A stretch of 64,000 nucleotides of DNA, taken from NCBI GenBank assembly GCA_023376005.1, contig CM042142.1:45794983-45858982 (forward strand), given 5' to 3'. A program made the translations under genes and the position numbers. Origin of the DNA: Doryteuthis pealeii (Eukaryota > Mollusca > Cephalopoda > Myopsida > Loliginidae). Within the stretch, counting starts at the first letter, position 1. Each line of letters begins with the position of its first letter. Under the pieces are notes generated by a model, which saw nothing but the letters and a program-made list of their open reading frames with translations, searched no databases and was not told where the DNA came from. This document shows positions 19,406-30,539 of this stretch, one piece after another.

Positions 19406-19533
19406 ATTTATATGTAATATATGTATATAAGATATATATATATTCATATAACCGCTAGGAGAAAGCTAATATGTAAAAAGTGCTCGATACCTAAGTAGAG
19501 CCAAATAATAAAGATAATCTAATGAGTCAGACG

Positions 19534-19569
19534 AACCTACTATTAGTTTCGCATAAAGTCTTCAGGGCT
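19534..19569 (-). ncRNA. Hammerhead-like motif, left arm
   Basis: Minus strand. Stem I AGCC/GGUU, CUGAAGA, GAAA, stem III ACUA-A-UAGU with a one-base loop, H17 = A. Stem II (CUUUAUGC) is weak: the 10.1/11.1 step is C/C. The related 3425 copy keeps a proper GCU/AGC stem II, suggesting decay here. Confidence 0.6.
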
Positions 19570-19588
19570 AAAATCTGAGTCAGATTTT

Positions 19589-19625
19589 AGCCCTGAAGAA
19601 CTTTATGCGAAACTAATAGTAGGTT
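19589..19625 (+). ncRNA. Hammerhead-like motif, right arm
   Basis: Same fold on the plus strand, CUGAAGA at 19593-19599 and GAAA at 19609-19612, with one extra A in stem II. Confidence 0.6.
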
Positions 19626-19959
19626 CGTCTGACTCATTAGATTATCTTTATATATATATATATATATAATATATATATATTAATATATACAGGTCAAGAA
19701 GAACTGTTTAAATTTTCTATTTTACACACACACACATATATATATATATATGTATGTATGTATGTATGTATATAGGTCATCAAGTGTCGTTGACTTTGTG
19801 TCTAATAAATTTTGGTTACTTGACTGGATGAAACACCAATACACGGATCCATAACACACACGCACACATATATATGTGTGTGTATTTCTATAGATAATAT
19901 GGGTGCTATATTTATAAGTAAACAGTGCTCAATAATGTGGATAATGCATTTATATCTAA

Positions 19960-20115
19960 GTTAGTGTAGGCTAAACATGAAGTCAACTGTGCTTGGTTAC
20001 TGACTGTTTGTCTCCTATACGATTTTCAAATAAAGGTTTTGATTTGAAAATTGCATAGACGAGAAACTGTCAGTATGCAAGTGCAGTTGATTACATGTAC
20101 ACGCTACCCTTATAT
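19960..20115. repeat. Diverged palindrome
   Basis: GAAGTCAACTGTGCTTGG and CAAGTGCAGTTGATTACATG, and GACTGTTTGTCTCCTATACG with CATAGACGAGAAACTGTCAG, pair around TTTTGATTT. It is the same family as 38618-38770 but more decayed. Confidence 0.75.
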
Positions 20116-20303
20116 ATATATACATACATATATATATATGTGGGATAAGTACTATAAAAAAAATCACCTGGTACTTTCAATACTTTCAACTTTCAATAAC
20201 TCTGAAGATGGAATTTTACTTCCGAAAATATTTAGTTTTGAAAAAAAAAAAGTTAAATAAATTCAACACATATTGCATTATAAATTGCCTTCAAAATCTT
20301 TAC

Positions 20304-20305
<2 letters not shown>

Positions 20306-20355
<50 letters not shown>

Positions 20356-20360
20356 ATTAT
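20306..20360. repeat. (TA)n microsatellite
   Basis: A TA run beside the decayed hammerhead unit at 20412-20460 (CCTGAAGAAGATACCAG ... ACGTGTCAC). Confidence 0.9.
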
Positions 20361-20527
20361 AAAAAAAGATCGTCCATATATATATTTATAGATATATTTA
20401 TATACGGACACATAATGTGGTTAATCGAAGCCTGAAGAAGATACCAGAATATCTTAAAAACGTGTCACTTATGTAAAATAAAAAACCTTTTAAAAACATA
20501 ATCCATTTTGCGGACAATCTTTTTATA

Positions 20528-20533
20528 ATATAT

Positions 20534-20566
<33 letters not shown>

Positions 20567-20612
20567 GTGTGTGTTTGGTGTGTGTGTGTTGTGTGTGTGT
20601 GTGCATATATAT
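20528..20612. repeat. (TA)n-(GT)n array
   Basis: TA then imperfect GT repeats. Confidence 0.9.
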
Positions 20613-20729
20613 ATTTCCAAGTAAATGAAAATTATTTCCCCTAGTCTATTAATATACATTGTAATGAAAGATCTAACAGAAAAATTGTTGTTGTTGTTAC
20701 ATAAATTTAAGGAAAATTATTTCTACCAG

Positions 20730-21131
20730 TTAAACTAGTCATTTGGCATTAAATAACCCACAAGGTTTGACCTACCATTAAACACCAACCAACTAACCAT
20801 CGAACTCACTAGTTGTGACTACCTAGTCAACTATTACTATATAGTAAGGTAGTTCTTATCTGACTCTCCACAAAGCCAAAATGTGACACAAGGTCAGTTT
20901 TATGTGGGATATCTCATTAGAAGCAAGTTTCACGAAAGCAGAGTGCAAAATGGCTGAGAAATTAATACAACCCTTACTCCTTTTATTAAACTTTAGCCCG
21001 GAACTGAGCTGTTAAATTTATCAACACCACCTCGCACTATTAACATAGGTCCGTATTTTTATCCTGTCTCCTATTTAATTTAATCAATCTTAAATTGTTT
21101 CACCAACCAATGATTTTAAATGATTATTCAT

Positions 21132-21166
<35 letters not shown>

Positions 21167-21170
21167 TGGT
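20730..21170. other. R3/5S tail fragment and unassigned DNA
   Basis: GGCATTAAATAACCC at 20747 with AAACACCAACCAAC is the hairpin tail. GTGACACAAGGTCAG at 20882 resembles the 112-bp unit. The remainder is unassigned; (TA)n lies at 21131-21165. Confidence 0.55.
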
Positions 21171-21179
21171 TTGGAGGTT

Positions 21180-21473
21180 GTTCTTTTAAAGTCAGGTAAT
21201 TAACTAACAAGACTTTGTTTGTCTTTGATCAAAGCTTTATTTTACTGCCCATTTTCACCGCGCCGTCTGAGTTCAACCCAGCAGGAGCACGTCTGCCCTG
21301 CGTGCCATTTTGGTTGAAACTGACTACCTAACTCTATATCACGTGAATCGCGAGATTCTCGCCTCTGGGGACAATTGAGGCCATTAACCGTTACTGGTAT
21401 TTTTCATCCCCTAAGAACTCTCGCTACAGGGCTTGTCAAAAGCCCTACGCCACCATACAATTATGTAACACTA
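21180..21473 (-). mobile_element. LTR-like repeat, truncated
   Basis: On the minus strand it starts TGTTACATAATTGTATGG, like the repeats at 40470, 45523-46089 and 48780. It carries AATAAAGC (a polyadenylation-type signal) and AACAAAGTCTTGTTAGTTAA near its other end. Interpreted as part of an LTR or LTR-like transposon end. Confidence 0.55.
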
Positions 21474-21654
21474 ACAAATATATTGCTTAAACATAATTTC
21501 TTTTACAAACCACAACAATTGATATTGTAATATTGTATTCTAAAATTACAAATATAAAATGATTTTACTTCCCAAATTGGTAATTTCTAAACGATTTTTT
21601 TAGACTACATATATTATTCGGTTGTATTTTTAATAATGTTCTTTTTATAATTTG

Positions 21655-21920
21655 GACCATATGACCTTTAGGCACTCCTTTTGCGATCTCGATTCATAAG
21701 GACATTTTCTTCATTTACACCATCAAAATCCGGTTGTTTGTTAGGGGGTTAGGGTTAGGGGTTAGGGTTAGAGATTAGTTTTATAATTTAAAACAAAACT
21801 CTAAAAATCGTCTGTTAACAATTAACCGGATTTTGACAGTGTAAATAGAAAAAATGTCCTAATGAATCGAGATCGCAAAAGGGGTGCCTAACGGTCATAT
21901 GGTCCTATAATTTCTTAATT
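21655..21920. mobile_element. Foldback element with telomere-like core
   Basis: Inverted arms of about 90 bases (ACCATATGACC.TTAGGCAC, TTTTGCGATCTCGATTCAT, ACATTTT, TTTACAC, CAAAATCCGGTT) enclose about 80 bases. The core holds GGGGTTAGGGTTAGG-type repeats. No ORF, so a non-autonomous DNA element or foldback transposon. Confidence 0.85.
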
Positions 21921-22700
21921 CGTATAAAGTTTTCAATTCTTTTATAAATTTTTTGTAAGCCAGTGGGAAATGAAACAAACCCTTACTACTTCTTTTATCC
22001 TTTAGCCCGGAACTAAGCTTTTAAATTTAACATCACCACCCGGCATTGTTACCAAATTGGCGAAAAAGTGTCGAGTAAATGTTGCAGCTTAAAAATGGCA
22101 ACAGTTCTTGGTATAATGAGAACCAGAGTGAAGATGATAGAAAGTAAGTAAAAGAATCTTTTTGACAAACAAAGTTTTTTTTTCTTTAAAGTAATAATCC
22201 TCTAAACAAGAGAAAGAAAGTCTTTGAATTCTTTGTATTTCCATATCTGTCAACGTTTCTTTTGGAGAAAAGGAAGAACTCTAAGGGTAAAAAAAAATCC
22301 ACCCAAAGATTCGTATCTGATTTCTGTGCACTTTTGGCCTATACGGATATCAATTCCCCCAAACTCGTCCGAATGAGACGTCAGCTAATTTGCATATTTA
22401 AATGAAACAACAAATGATAAATACATTATGTGCACTTTGAATTTTGAAATTCTAGAAATTTTTATCTTTCATTTCCGTTTTTGTTTTTTGTTGTTTTTTT
22501 TTTAATTTGGTTTTTGTTTTGTTTTGTTTTGGCTTTTTTGCGGGAGACGAGTTGGGGTAGACCTACAGCAAAGTTTAGAAAATAATTGAAAAAAAACAAA
22601 AAAAGAACAAATTACCGACCAAGAATACAAAATATATAATGAGGAAGAGAATGATAAAAAATGAAAAGACTACTACTACCCCAGCTACTACTACTACTAG
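21921..22700. other. Unassigned AT-rich DNA
   Basis: No gene or known repeat recognised, apart from CTTTAGCCCGGAACTAAGCT at 22000, which repeats 20990-21010. The two flank 21.0-22.0 kb as direct repeats (CTTTAGCCCGGAACT..GCT, AAATTTA, CACCACC). Confidence 0.5.
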
Positions 22701-22705
22701 CGCTA

Positions 22706-22713
22706 CCACTACC

Positions 22714-22758
<45 letters not shown>
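22706..22758. repeat. (AAT)n microsatellite
   Basis: A trinucleotide run just upstream of the RLE-LINE relic. Confidence 0.95.
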
Positions 22759-22760
<2 letters not shown>

Positions 22761-22789
22761 TAATAACACACATAAAAGAGCAAAGAAAG

Positions 22790-23845
22790 ATTACTTATAG
22801 CAGCCAACAACAGTAGATGTAATATATGGACAAACAGAAAAACAATGAAAACTATAAAACAAAGATGGGAAGAAAAACAATTATATTGACACTTCAAACG
22901 ATACATCGGAGACGTTGCACATGAAAAACACTTGGACATGGTTAAGAAGAGGAAGCCTCAATAGAGAAACTGAATCACTAATAGTTGCTGCACAAAATAA
23001 TGCCATGAGAACAAATTATATCAAAGCAATAATAGATAAGACACAACAAACAGTAAATGTAAACTGTGTGGTGACAGAGATGAGATTGTAAACCATGTAT
23101 TAAGGGAATGTAGCAAACTAACACAACGAGAATACAAAGCTAGACACGACTGGATTAGGAAGGTGATCCACTGGGAATTATGCAAAAAATTAAATTTTGA
23201 CCATACAACAAAATGGTATATGCACAAACCAGTTCTTGAGAATACAACGCATGAAATTCTCTGGGATTTTGAGATAAAGACGGATCATTCTATCCCAGCC
23301 AGGAGACCAGACCTGGTTTTGATTAACAAAAAAAAAGAACTTGCCAACTGGTAGACTTTGTGGTTCCAGCAGATCACAGGGTGAAGCTGAAAGAAAACGA
23401 AAAGATGGACAAATACCTGAACCTTGCCAGAGAATTAAAAATAAAGCTGTGGAATATGAGGGTGAAAGTGATACTATTTGTAGTTGGTGCACTTGAAACG
23501 GTCCCCAAAAACTTGGAAAAAAGACTGGAGAACAAATATATATGAAAGAAAAAGTTGAAAAAGAATATCTCAGAAGAACAAGAAAACTCCAAGAAACCAA
23601 GCTCTGCAGCAGAAATCTCATCAAGGGAATGAATACTTGGGTCGTCCCCATTATAAAATAATGTAGACCATTCTTAAAATGGACAAGTGAGGAACTTAGA
23701 CAAATAGACCAAAAAAAACAAGAAATGAATGACAAGGCACAAAGCATTACACCTGAGAGATGATAGAGACAGAAAAGAAGGTGGAAGAGGTTTCGCCAAC
23801 ATTGAGAATTTCGTAGATGCCACAACATAAGGACGGGAAGAATAC
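22790..23845 (+). pseudogene. RLE-type LINE ORF C-terminus, relic copy 1
   Basis: Plus-strand frames, joined over frameshifts, read KTWTWLRRGSLNRETESLIV, a frameshift, KCKLCGDRDEIVNHVLRECS (a C-C-H-C zinc knuckle), then EYKARHDWIRKVIHWELCKK, ARRPDLVLINKKK, a frameshift, LVDFVVPADHRVKLKENEK and VVGALETVPKNLEKRLE. The zinc knuckle followed by RPDLVLI and LVDFVVP is the restriction-like endonuclease end of R2/NeSL/HERO-like non-LTR retrotransposons. Frameshifts near 23058 and 23330 and a truncated 5' end show it is dead. Confidence 0.8.
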
Positions 23846-23864
23846 AAAAGAAGAGCGCAAAGAA

Positions 23865-24560
23865 GGGTTAATTACGGCAGCCAATAGCAGTAGTTGGAAT
23901 ATATGGACAACCTGAAAAATAATAAAAACTAAAAAAACAGAAATGGGAAGAAAAACAATTATATGGATACTTCAAGCAAAGAATTTTGGAGATTGCACAT
24001 GAAAAACCTGGTCATGGTTAAGGAAATGAAACCTCAAAAGAGAAACTGAGTCACTTATAATTTCAGCACAAAACAATATCATAAAAAATTATATCAAATC
24101 AAAAATAGATAAGATACAAAAGAACAGGAAATTTAAGGAGTAGTGGGACAGAGATGAGACGATAAATGTATTAAGTGAATGTAGCAAACCATCACAATGA
24201 AAATACTAGGCTAGACACGATAGGGTTGGAAAGGTGATCCACTGGGAATTGTACACGAAACTAAATTTTATATGTGAATAAACCAGAATCTGTTCTTGAG
24301 AAAGAAACATAAAATTCTTTGGGACTTTTAGATAGATACGATCACTTTATCCCATCCAGATTTTGCAGACCCAGCAGATAACAGGTTGAAGATGAAAGAA
24401 AACAAAAAGGTAGACAAATAGCTGGTCCTTGCCAGAGAATTGAAAAAAGCTATGGAATATAAGGGTGAAAGGGATGCCAATATTAAGAGCAATCTGGAAG
24501 AATTAACTCGACAGGTGCCAGGATATTTTTTAAAATTTCTAATGGACCATTTATACAATT
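23865..24560 (+). pseudogene. RLE-type LINE relic copy 2 (tandem)
   Basis: It repeats copy 1 from TACGGCAGCCAATAGCAGTAG onward at an offset of about 1,075 bases, with more stops. GGAAGAAAAACAATTATAT, CCACTGGGAATTGTA and TGGTCCTTGCCAGAGAATTG are shared. A tandem duplication of a dead element is simpler than two independent insertions in the same orientation. Confidence 0.8.
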
Positions 24561-24810
24561 AAAACTGATATCATTAGGTATTACTTATTACCACACTCGA
24601 CAACATTAAAACTCTGAAACCAAAAACATGAATGTATAACAATTAAAAAATAAGTACACTTCTTGTATATATACATTCAATTTTATTTTTGATATTGATT
24701 ATAGATGCTGAAATGTTATTTATTGTTATATATGAGAGTCATTCAATAATTTTTTTTTTTTTTTTGGCAAAAGGTGTTGGCAGTAGGAAGCAGTGTTTAG
24801 AGTTGCACCT
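24561..24810. other. Unassigned AT-rich DNA
   Basis: Contains a T run of about 20 at 24751. GAGAGTCATTCAATAATTTTT is reminiscent of a mariner terminal repeat near the next relic, but no partner was found. Confidence 0.4.
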
Positions 24811-24812
24811 TA

Positions 24813-24966
24813 TTAAAGGAGATCGATATTGATGGGTCCTTTCATGTTCCAGAAGACTGTCACCGTGGCCTTCTTTTGTGACCGCTGTGCCCGGAACTTT
24901 TTCTTTACTTGAGATTCAGTGTGTTTCCAATCTATGGAACGTCTTTTCAATTCAGGCTCATAGTGG
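24813..24966 (-). pseudogene. mariner transposase central fragment
   Basis: The minus-strand frame reads HYEPELKRRSIDWKHTES, then KKKFRAQRSQKKATVTVFWN and MKGPINIDLL, then a stop. This is the segment between the first and second catalytic Asp of mariner transposases (YxPExKxQSxEWxH ... KvMaTVFWD ... idyL). No catalytic residue of the DD34D triad is within the fragment. It is a truncated relic, not the same copy as the C-terminal pieces at 10210 or 39484. Confidence 0.85.
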
Positions 24967-25024
24967 CAAAACTATGTTTATCCCATTTGTAAACATTTTT
25001 TATTAAAACATGCTTTTATCATTA

Positions 25025-25466
25025 TCTATATAATAATACTGGTGTTCCAACAAAATACGACAGTTATCATCTTGCAACACCCTCTGGTTAAAAATGAGAC
25101 CGTCCAAATGAATGTCGTCACCTCATAATGAGCCATTCCGTTTTTATTATAAAGAAAGAAAGGTTAGAAAAAAGGACAGGCTACACAGAAGAAATATAAT
25201 AAGAAAGAAAGAAGGAAAGAAAGTAAGAAAGAGTGTACAGCAAAGATAGAGAAAAGGGGATGGTCGCGGAAGCACTAACGCTAATCTATTTCAATCGAAC
25301 ATAATAAAAAGGTGAAAAGAAGAAAATAAAAAGTGTGAGAGAGAATTAAATCAAGATTATTATACTTTTTGCATATTGAACTATTTTGGAATAGCTCTTA
25401 ATTAAAGATATCAAACGTTGTAATAATTAAATTATCATACTGTGGTATAACCACAAGTCTCGCTAG
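25025..25466 (+). mobile_element. Helitron C, full-length candidate
   Basis: Starts TCTATATAATAATACTGG. It contains ATCTTGCAACACCCTCTGG and GATATCAAACGTTGTAATAA, and ends CTGTGGTATAACCACAAG-(few bases)-CTAG before T. The hairpin TGTGG-TATAA-CCACA before CTAG is the Helitron 3' signature. Other members: 32215-32703 (plus, end truncated), 45317 and 51464 (minus), 10378 (minus). Non-autonomous. Confidence 0.82.
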
Positions 25467-25944
25467 TTTCTTTTTATTTCGTTTGAGTTTTATTTTTTGT
25501 TATATTTTTCTGTCTTTTTCTTCCTTTCATTTAAGCAAGTGCATATTTAGCAGTTAATGTTTCCCGCTTTATTTCTTTTATAACTCTCCAAAATCTGAAT
25601 AATGAAAGCCATATCACGATGGGCATAAGTCGTAAAATTCTGTAATCAGCAGTTGAAGATGTGTTCAAATTTTTGCATAGAAGTTTGAGGCGTATAAACC
25701 AAATTCCAAGAAGACAATACAACCAGCTGAAAGTAGCAAGTTTGCAAAAACAATAAACATGACAGTTACGAAGAATTTAAGATATTAAAAAATCCTTTGC
25801 AAGTCAAATACTGATTGTTTTCCCGAAAAAAGATAAACCTAAAGATAACTACAAAAATCGCTGCTTATGAAAAACAATAGTTTCAAGAACTTTTTTTATT
25901 TTCTCTTTTATTTAAAGTATTTATGATATTTTTATTTGTTTGTT
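25467..25944. other. Unassigned AT-rich DNA
   Basis: No recognised repeat or gene. The 63-codon minus frame at 25531-25722 has no recognised domain. Confidence 0.45.
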
Positions 25945-26370
25945 GGTTGGCTGGTTGGTTGGTTTTACGGCATGTCAACTCCATTGGGTTATTTGATGCT
26001 GAAGGTAAGGTCCAGATAATTGTCTATCTTTTCGTTTTCTTTCATCTTCATCCTGCGATCTCCTGGGACTGAAATATCTACCAGTTGACAAGTTTTTTTT
26101 CTTGTTGATCAATACTAGATCTAGTCTTCTGGATGGAATAAGGTGATCCGTCTGTATCTAAAAGTTTGGAGGGTTTTTTTTCGTTTTTGATGGATATTAA
26201 TTTTTAAATAACATTTTTTTACTATTTTTTTCTATTTAATACGTAATTGGGACCCTAACAGGTACTAACACTTCGGGTAAGGATGGGCCTGGGAGTAATG
26301 GCGATGAAGGGGTACTCCACACTCCCACAGAGCTCCACCATTAGATTCAATTTAACGTCATCTCCGTTTT
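25945..26370 (-). repeat. Dispersed repeat R3
   Basis: The tail TTTTACGGCATGTCAACTCC at 25960-25980 and the body TTCTATTTAATACG ... GGCCTGGGAGTAATGGC ... CCACCATTAGATTC at 26230-26350 are separated by a diverged segment. That segment (ATCTTCATCCTGCGATCTC, GACCTGGT-like CTAGATCTAGTCTTC) resembles the RLE-LINE end at 23290-23390 in reverse, so R3 may be interrupted by a LINE piece. Confidence 0.75.
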
Positions 26371-26619
26371 GCAGATAAATTATTGAATTTAATAACTGAA
26401 ACTGTATGTCGATTCATAGTTTTAACCCAATGGTTCTCAATCGGAAGCTCCCGAAGACCATATATTTTTTTAAGTTCAGGCAACAAAAATATTCCATTAT
26501 AAAAATAAAATAGGACTTTTAAACATCGAATGACTATTGGGGGTCCATCAGAGTAAAATAGGAATAAAAGGGGTCCATAGTTTAAATAAAACGTTGAAAA
26601 CCTCTGGAAAGCCCACACT

Positions 26620-26710
26620 CGCGCCCTGTCGGCTGGAGCTGTAGAATACGCCGACTGCACTTCTGCAGAGGGATGATACCCACCCACCGCTAATGGGGCC
26701 ACCTGTTATT
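26620..26710 (+). repeat. R3 head fragment
   Basis: CGCCCTGTCGGCTGGAGCTG, GAATACGCCGACTGCACTTC and TGCAGAGGGATGATACCC match 12450-12515. Confidence 0.8.
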
Positions 26711-26839
26711 TTATTTGAAAAAAGTTCAAACACACCCAATTTCTCTGTATTCTTAGCGTTTTATTTCGAATTTCAAAATATCTTACCCTGAAGATGACCG
26801 CTGTTTTTATACTTGAATTTTATGTTTTCTTTATTATTA

Positions 26840-27451
26840 CTAGCAAATATATGCACCCTTCGGGTGCAAGTATTTAAGTTTTAATGTAATAAAATATTAG
26901 ATTAAATTAGAAATACTAATGAAACTAAATAACAATGCAGATTTAAAAAGTTGAAACAGAGGGGGGTATAATCGAAAAATAGAACAGCTGAAACTTACTC
27001 TTCCATCACTAAATTTTCCTAATTTAACTATTTAGCCAAAATAGAAAGTCAAGAACAAAATTACAGTTATTTCTTCTTGTTAATATATTTCGTTTAAGAT
27101 TTATACCCGAGATTTTTAGTCATATTCATTAAGATAAAACCAAACAATTAGAAATCAATAATACTAAGCACATATTTAATAAAATCAATTTTTTTATATC
27201 AATATGCAAATTAGCCTTCCCGTTAACAATGTAAACCGCTATTTTGTTGTATATATAAATACAATTGCATGTTATTCGTATGTATATATGGCCAACAGTA
27301 TTAATGTAAAACAATTTTATTAGTAATTGAGTTTTAGATAAAAAATAAAGTCACGGTGAATGTGATGTAAATAACTAAGGGAATTGTGACTTGAATAGTA
27401 ATATAGTTTCGGTTACAGACAGAAAAACCCACAATCTCCATTATAATAAGA
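26840..27451 (-). mobile_element. Non-autonomous Helitron B, copy 2
   Basis: Same ends as 2181-2797: TCTTATTATAATGGAGATTG start, TGCACCC-GAA-GGGTGCA hairpin and CTAG end before T. Length is 612 bases against 617. Differences are mostly substitutions and short indels. Confidence 0.9.
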
Positions 27452-27499
27452 TTATTTTATTATATTTTGTATTTAAGATAATAATAAATAGAATACAAT

Positions 27500-27667
27500 G
27501 AGAAACTCTTGGTCGAAACATGTGTCGGCCTTCCAGTAAATAATTTTTATCTATACAAAATTTACTTCTATTTTTCAAGATAATTGTCGGATTCACTTCC
27601 ATTTTTCTACTTACACACATATATATATACATGTGTGTATGTGTGTGTGTGCGTGTGTGTCTGTGTG

Positions 27668-27710
<43 letters not shown>

Positions 27711-27815
27711 GTGTGTGTGTAAAATCAGTCGGATTTCGATCCCGTCTGGAGGTAGCCTGTTAAGTCTAGTCGTACTGAGGAGACATTGTACGTCGATACC
27801 TAACTGTCTGCGAAT

Positions 27816-27870
<55 letters not shown>
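27500..27870 (+). mobile_element. Hammerhead-family fragments beside (GT)n and (TA)n
   Basis: 27519-27535 GGTCGAAACATGTGTCGG is a ribozyme 3' half (GAAA, stem III ACAUGUGU, H17 = C). (GT)n runs at 27630-27720. 27721-27818 is a relative of 56780-56876 (GAGGTAGCCTGTTAAGTCTAG, TACTGAGGAGACATTG, GTCGATACC), in which the hammerhead core reads CUGAGGA with GAC/GUC stem II but GAUA for GAAA. (TA)n follows at 27820-27878. Confidence 0.6.
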
Positions 27871-27879
<9 letters not shown>

Positions 27880-27880
<1 letters not shown>

Positions 27881-28320
27881 GTAAGTATGTGGCTAAGTGT
27901 TTGTAATTCAAAACACCGTTTTGAGTTTTAAAATTTTCTATTAAAAGTCTTTTTGTTCCGAGACAATAAAGTCCAATAAATCTTTAAATATAAATACATT
28001 TGCTTTCAAACACAAACAAACAAAAACAAGGAAACAAAATATAAAAGCAATAAAAAAAAAGATATACAATAGCTAATTTATATATTTAAGATCCGTCGTT
28101 TCATTTGTGAAAGAAAAGAAAAAGGCGTAAAATTTCAAACTTAACGAAACATCTCAAACAAAACAAATCACAACGTTCAAACAAAACAAAACAAAAATTA
28201 AAAATACAAAAAAATTAACAAACAAAAAAGAAAAAGGAAAGGAAATGAAAATAGGAAAGTAAAAAACAAAAAATAAAAACAAGAAATAAAAATAAAAAAT
28301 AAAGCGAAAAACGTGCTTAT

Positions 28321-28325
<5 letters not shown>
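27880..28325. other. A-rich low-complexity DNA
   Basis: Mostly A with AAACA and AAATA runs; nothing recognised. Confidence 0.6.
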
Positions 28326-28328
<3 letters not shown>

Positions 28329-28409
<81 letters not shown>

Positions 28410-28470
28410 CTATATATCTATCTATCTCTTTCTCTCTCTCTCTCTTTTGTCTCTCTCTTCTTTCTTTCTT

Positions 28471-28523
<53 letters not shown>

Positions 28524-28573
28524 TTCTTTCTTCTTTCTCTCTCTCTCTCTCTATCTATCTATCTCTCTCTCTT

Positions 28574-28621
<48 letters not shown>

Positions 28622-28775
28622 AACCCTGTTTTCCTGTCGCCTAAAAATATATATAAAAACAAAATAAATAAATAAAAATCTAAAACACAAAAAAGGAAAA
28701 ACAAAACAAAAACAAAAAAAAAATTTAAAAAAATTACAATAAAATAAAATAAAAAAGCAATAAATAAAAAACAAT

Positions 28776-28858
<83 letters not shown>

Positions 28859-28860
28859 TT
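28329..28860. repeat. (CT)n fields with a duplicated flank
   Basis: (CT)n at 28331-28617 and 28777-28855. Each is followed by TTATTTAACCCT(G/C)TT..CCAGTCGCC...AAAAAT, so the array plus its flank was duplicated. Poly Ser-Leu frames are shadows. Confidence 0.95.
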
Positions 28861-29585
28861 ATTTAACCCTCTTGTCCAGTCGCCCTAAAAATCAGTTGTT
28901 TTTTTTGTTTGTTTTTATATTTTCTTTATCAAAAACTTTGAAATGAACTTTCCAGACATCGACGTATTTCAGCGAGTGTATTTTTAAATCGATAGTTGAA
29001 TATCAATCAGAATGATACCAACGACATCTTCCTCCCCACACACACCCAAAACCTTTCCGCGGACATCAGTCCATAAAATTTAAATTTTTCCCAACTCTCT
29101 TCTTGAATAATTAGTCTTAAAAATTTAATTTAGAATTCGCTCAAGAATTCACTTTCTTAGCAAGAACCAATTCTTTGATTGATAGCCTCCATCTTCTAAC
29201 AGTGGATTGCGATCTTTGCCAGTGTTCTCATGGGTGCACCAGAACCACGGGGACCTTGGAGGCCTGTCCATCAGCATTTGGCGTTGCCTTGTAATCACCA
29301 TCTGAAGAGAGTGATGGCGGAATCGCGTTAACAAACCCCCCTCCGTCGAAGTGGGGGTGGGTGGGGGTCATGTCTCATTTACACAAGAAATGGGAGCATT
29401 GGAAAATGGAACAATTAGGTGCGCGGTTATGAGGCCGCGAAGAATATGGCGCGATTTTGGTTGTGACCGATATACACTTTGAATCAACTCTGACCTGGCC
29501 AATACTTCATGAACATCCGGGCTTCTTCTCTTCATAATCATTGACGGTACATAGTAGCGTTTAGAAATAGTTTAAAAACTGAACA
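28861..29585. other. Unassigned mixed DNA
   Basis: Moderate complexity with a G-rich patch (GTGGGGGTGGGTGGGGG at about 29351). No gene was supported on either strand. Confidence 0.45.
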
Positions 29586-29589
29586 TTTG

Positions 29590-29723
29590 GCAAACTCTAT
29601 ATATCTATCTATCCGTCTCTTTATCTGGATATCTACCCGTCTCTTTATCTATCTATCTATCAATCTATCTATCTCAGTCTGTTTATCTATTTATCTCAGT
29701 CTGTTTATCTATCTCAGTCAGTG

Positions 29724-29764
<41 letters not shown>

Positions 29765-29882
29765 CTCAGTCTGTTTATCTATCAGTGTTTATCTATCTAT
29801 CTTAGTTTGTTCATGTACCTATCTATCTATCCATTAATTTATCTCTATCTATCTCAATCTATTCATTTATCTCAGACATGTA

Positions 29883-29958
<76 letters not shown>
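29590..29958. repeat. (TCTA)n field and (CT)n
   Basis: Interrupted TCTA tetranucleotides with recurring CTCAGTCTGTTTATC, then a perfect (CT)n at 29886-29958. The array continues at 30540-30860 on the far side of the LINE relic, so the LINE appears to split one array. Confidence 0.92.
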
Positions 29959-29966
<8 letters not shown>

Positions 29967-30526
29967 GATACTTAGGCAGTAACATCTCCTCCACAGAAAA
30001 CGACGATAATGCACGCATAGGAAAAGCATGGGCCGCTATAAATAAATTATCGATCATATGGAGGTCCAATCTCACAGACAAGTTAAAGTGACAGTTCTTC
30101 CAGGCCGTTGTCGTGTCAGTACTGCTGTATGGCTGCACCACCTGGACCCTAACTAAGCGACTAGAGAATAATAAACTAGATGGGAGCTGCACAAGAATGC
30201 TGCGGGTGATCATGAACAAGACGTGGAAACAGCACCCTACGAGAAAGCAGCTGTACGGCCACCTACCACATATCACCCAAACCATCCGAGTGAGACGGAC
30301 AAGACACGCGGGACACTGCTGGAGAAGCAAGGACGAACTCATAAGCGACGTCCTCCAGTGGAAGCCAGCACATGGACAAGCCAGTGTGGGCCGACCAGCA
30401 AAAACGTACGTTGATCAGCTCTGTGCGGATGCAGGATACTGCATAGAGGACCTCCCGAGAATGATGAGCGATAGGGACGGATGGAGAGAGATTGTCATGG
30501 ATATCCGCGCTGAAAGTGCGACATGA
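29959..30526 (+). pseudogene. LINE RT C-terminal relic, one in-frame stop
   Basis: The frame reads FRYLGSNISSTENDDNARIG, KAWAAINKLSIIWRSNLTDK, one TGA at about 30089, then VLLYGCTTWTLTKRLE, DGSCTRMLRVIMNK, RRTRHAGHCWRSKDEL, VGRPAKTYVDQLCADAG and REIVMDIRA. These are the typical thumb and post-RT motifs of non-LTR retrotransposon ORF2 (FkYLGs, YGcEtWtl, LDg.ctRML, RrlrfAGHcwR, GRPaktyvDqL). After the stop a (ATG)n tail at 30525-30541 marks the LINE 3' end. The clade is uncertain. Only one stop, so it is among the younger relics here. Confidence 0.9.
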
Positions 30527-30539
30527 TGATGATGATGAT

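Larger units (their letters stand above)
19478..19655. repeat. Palindrome with hammerhead in each arm
   Basis: Arms about 19510-19577 and 19581-19650 are almost identical (GATAATCTAATGAGTCAGAC ... AGGGCTAAAATCTGA). The centre is only a few bases, so the two arms are nearly back-to-back. (TA)n follows at 19650. Confidence 0.93.

Noticed and set aside
29886..30091. Open frame joining (CT)n and the LINE
   Set aside because: Only the part after the array encodes LINE protein; the Ser/Leu leader is a shadow.
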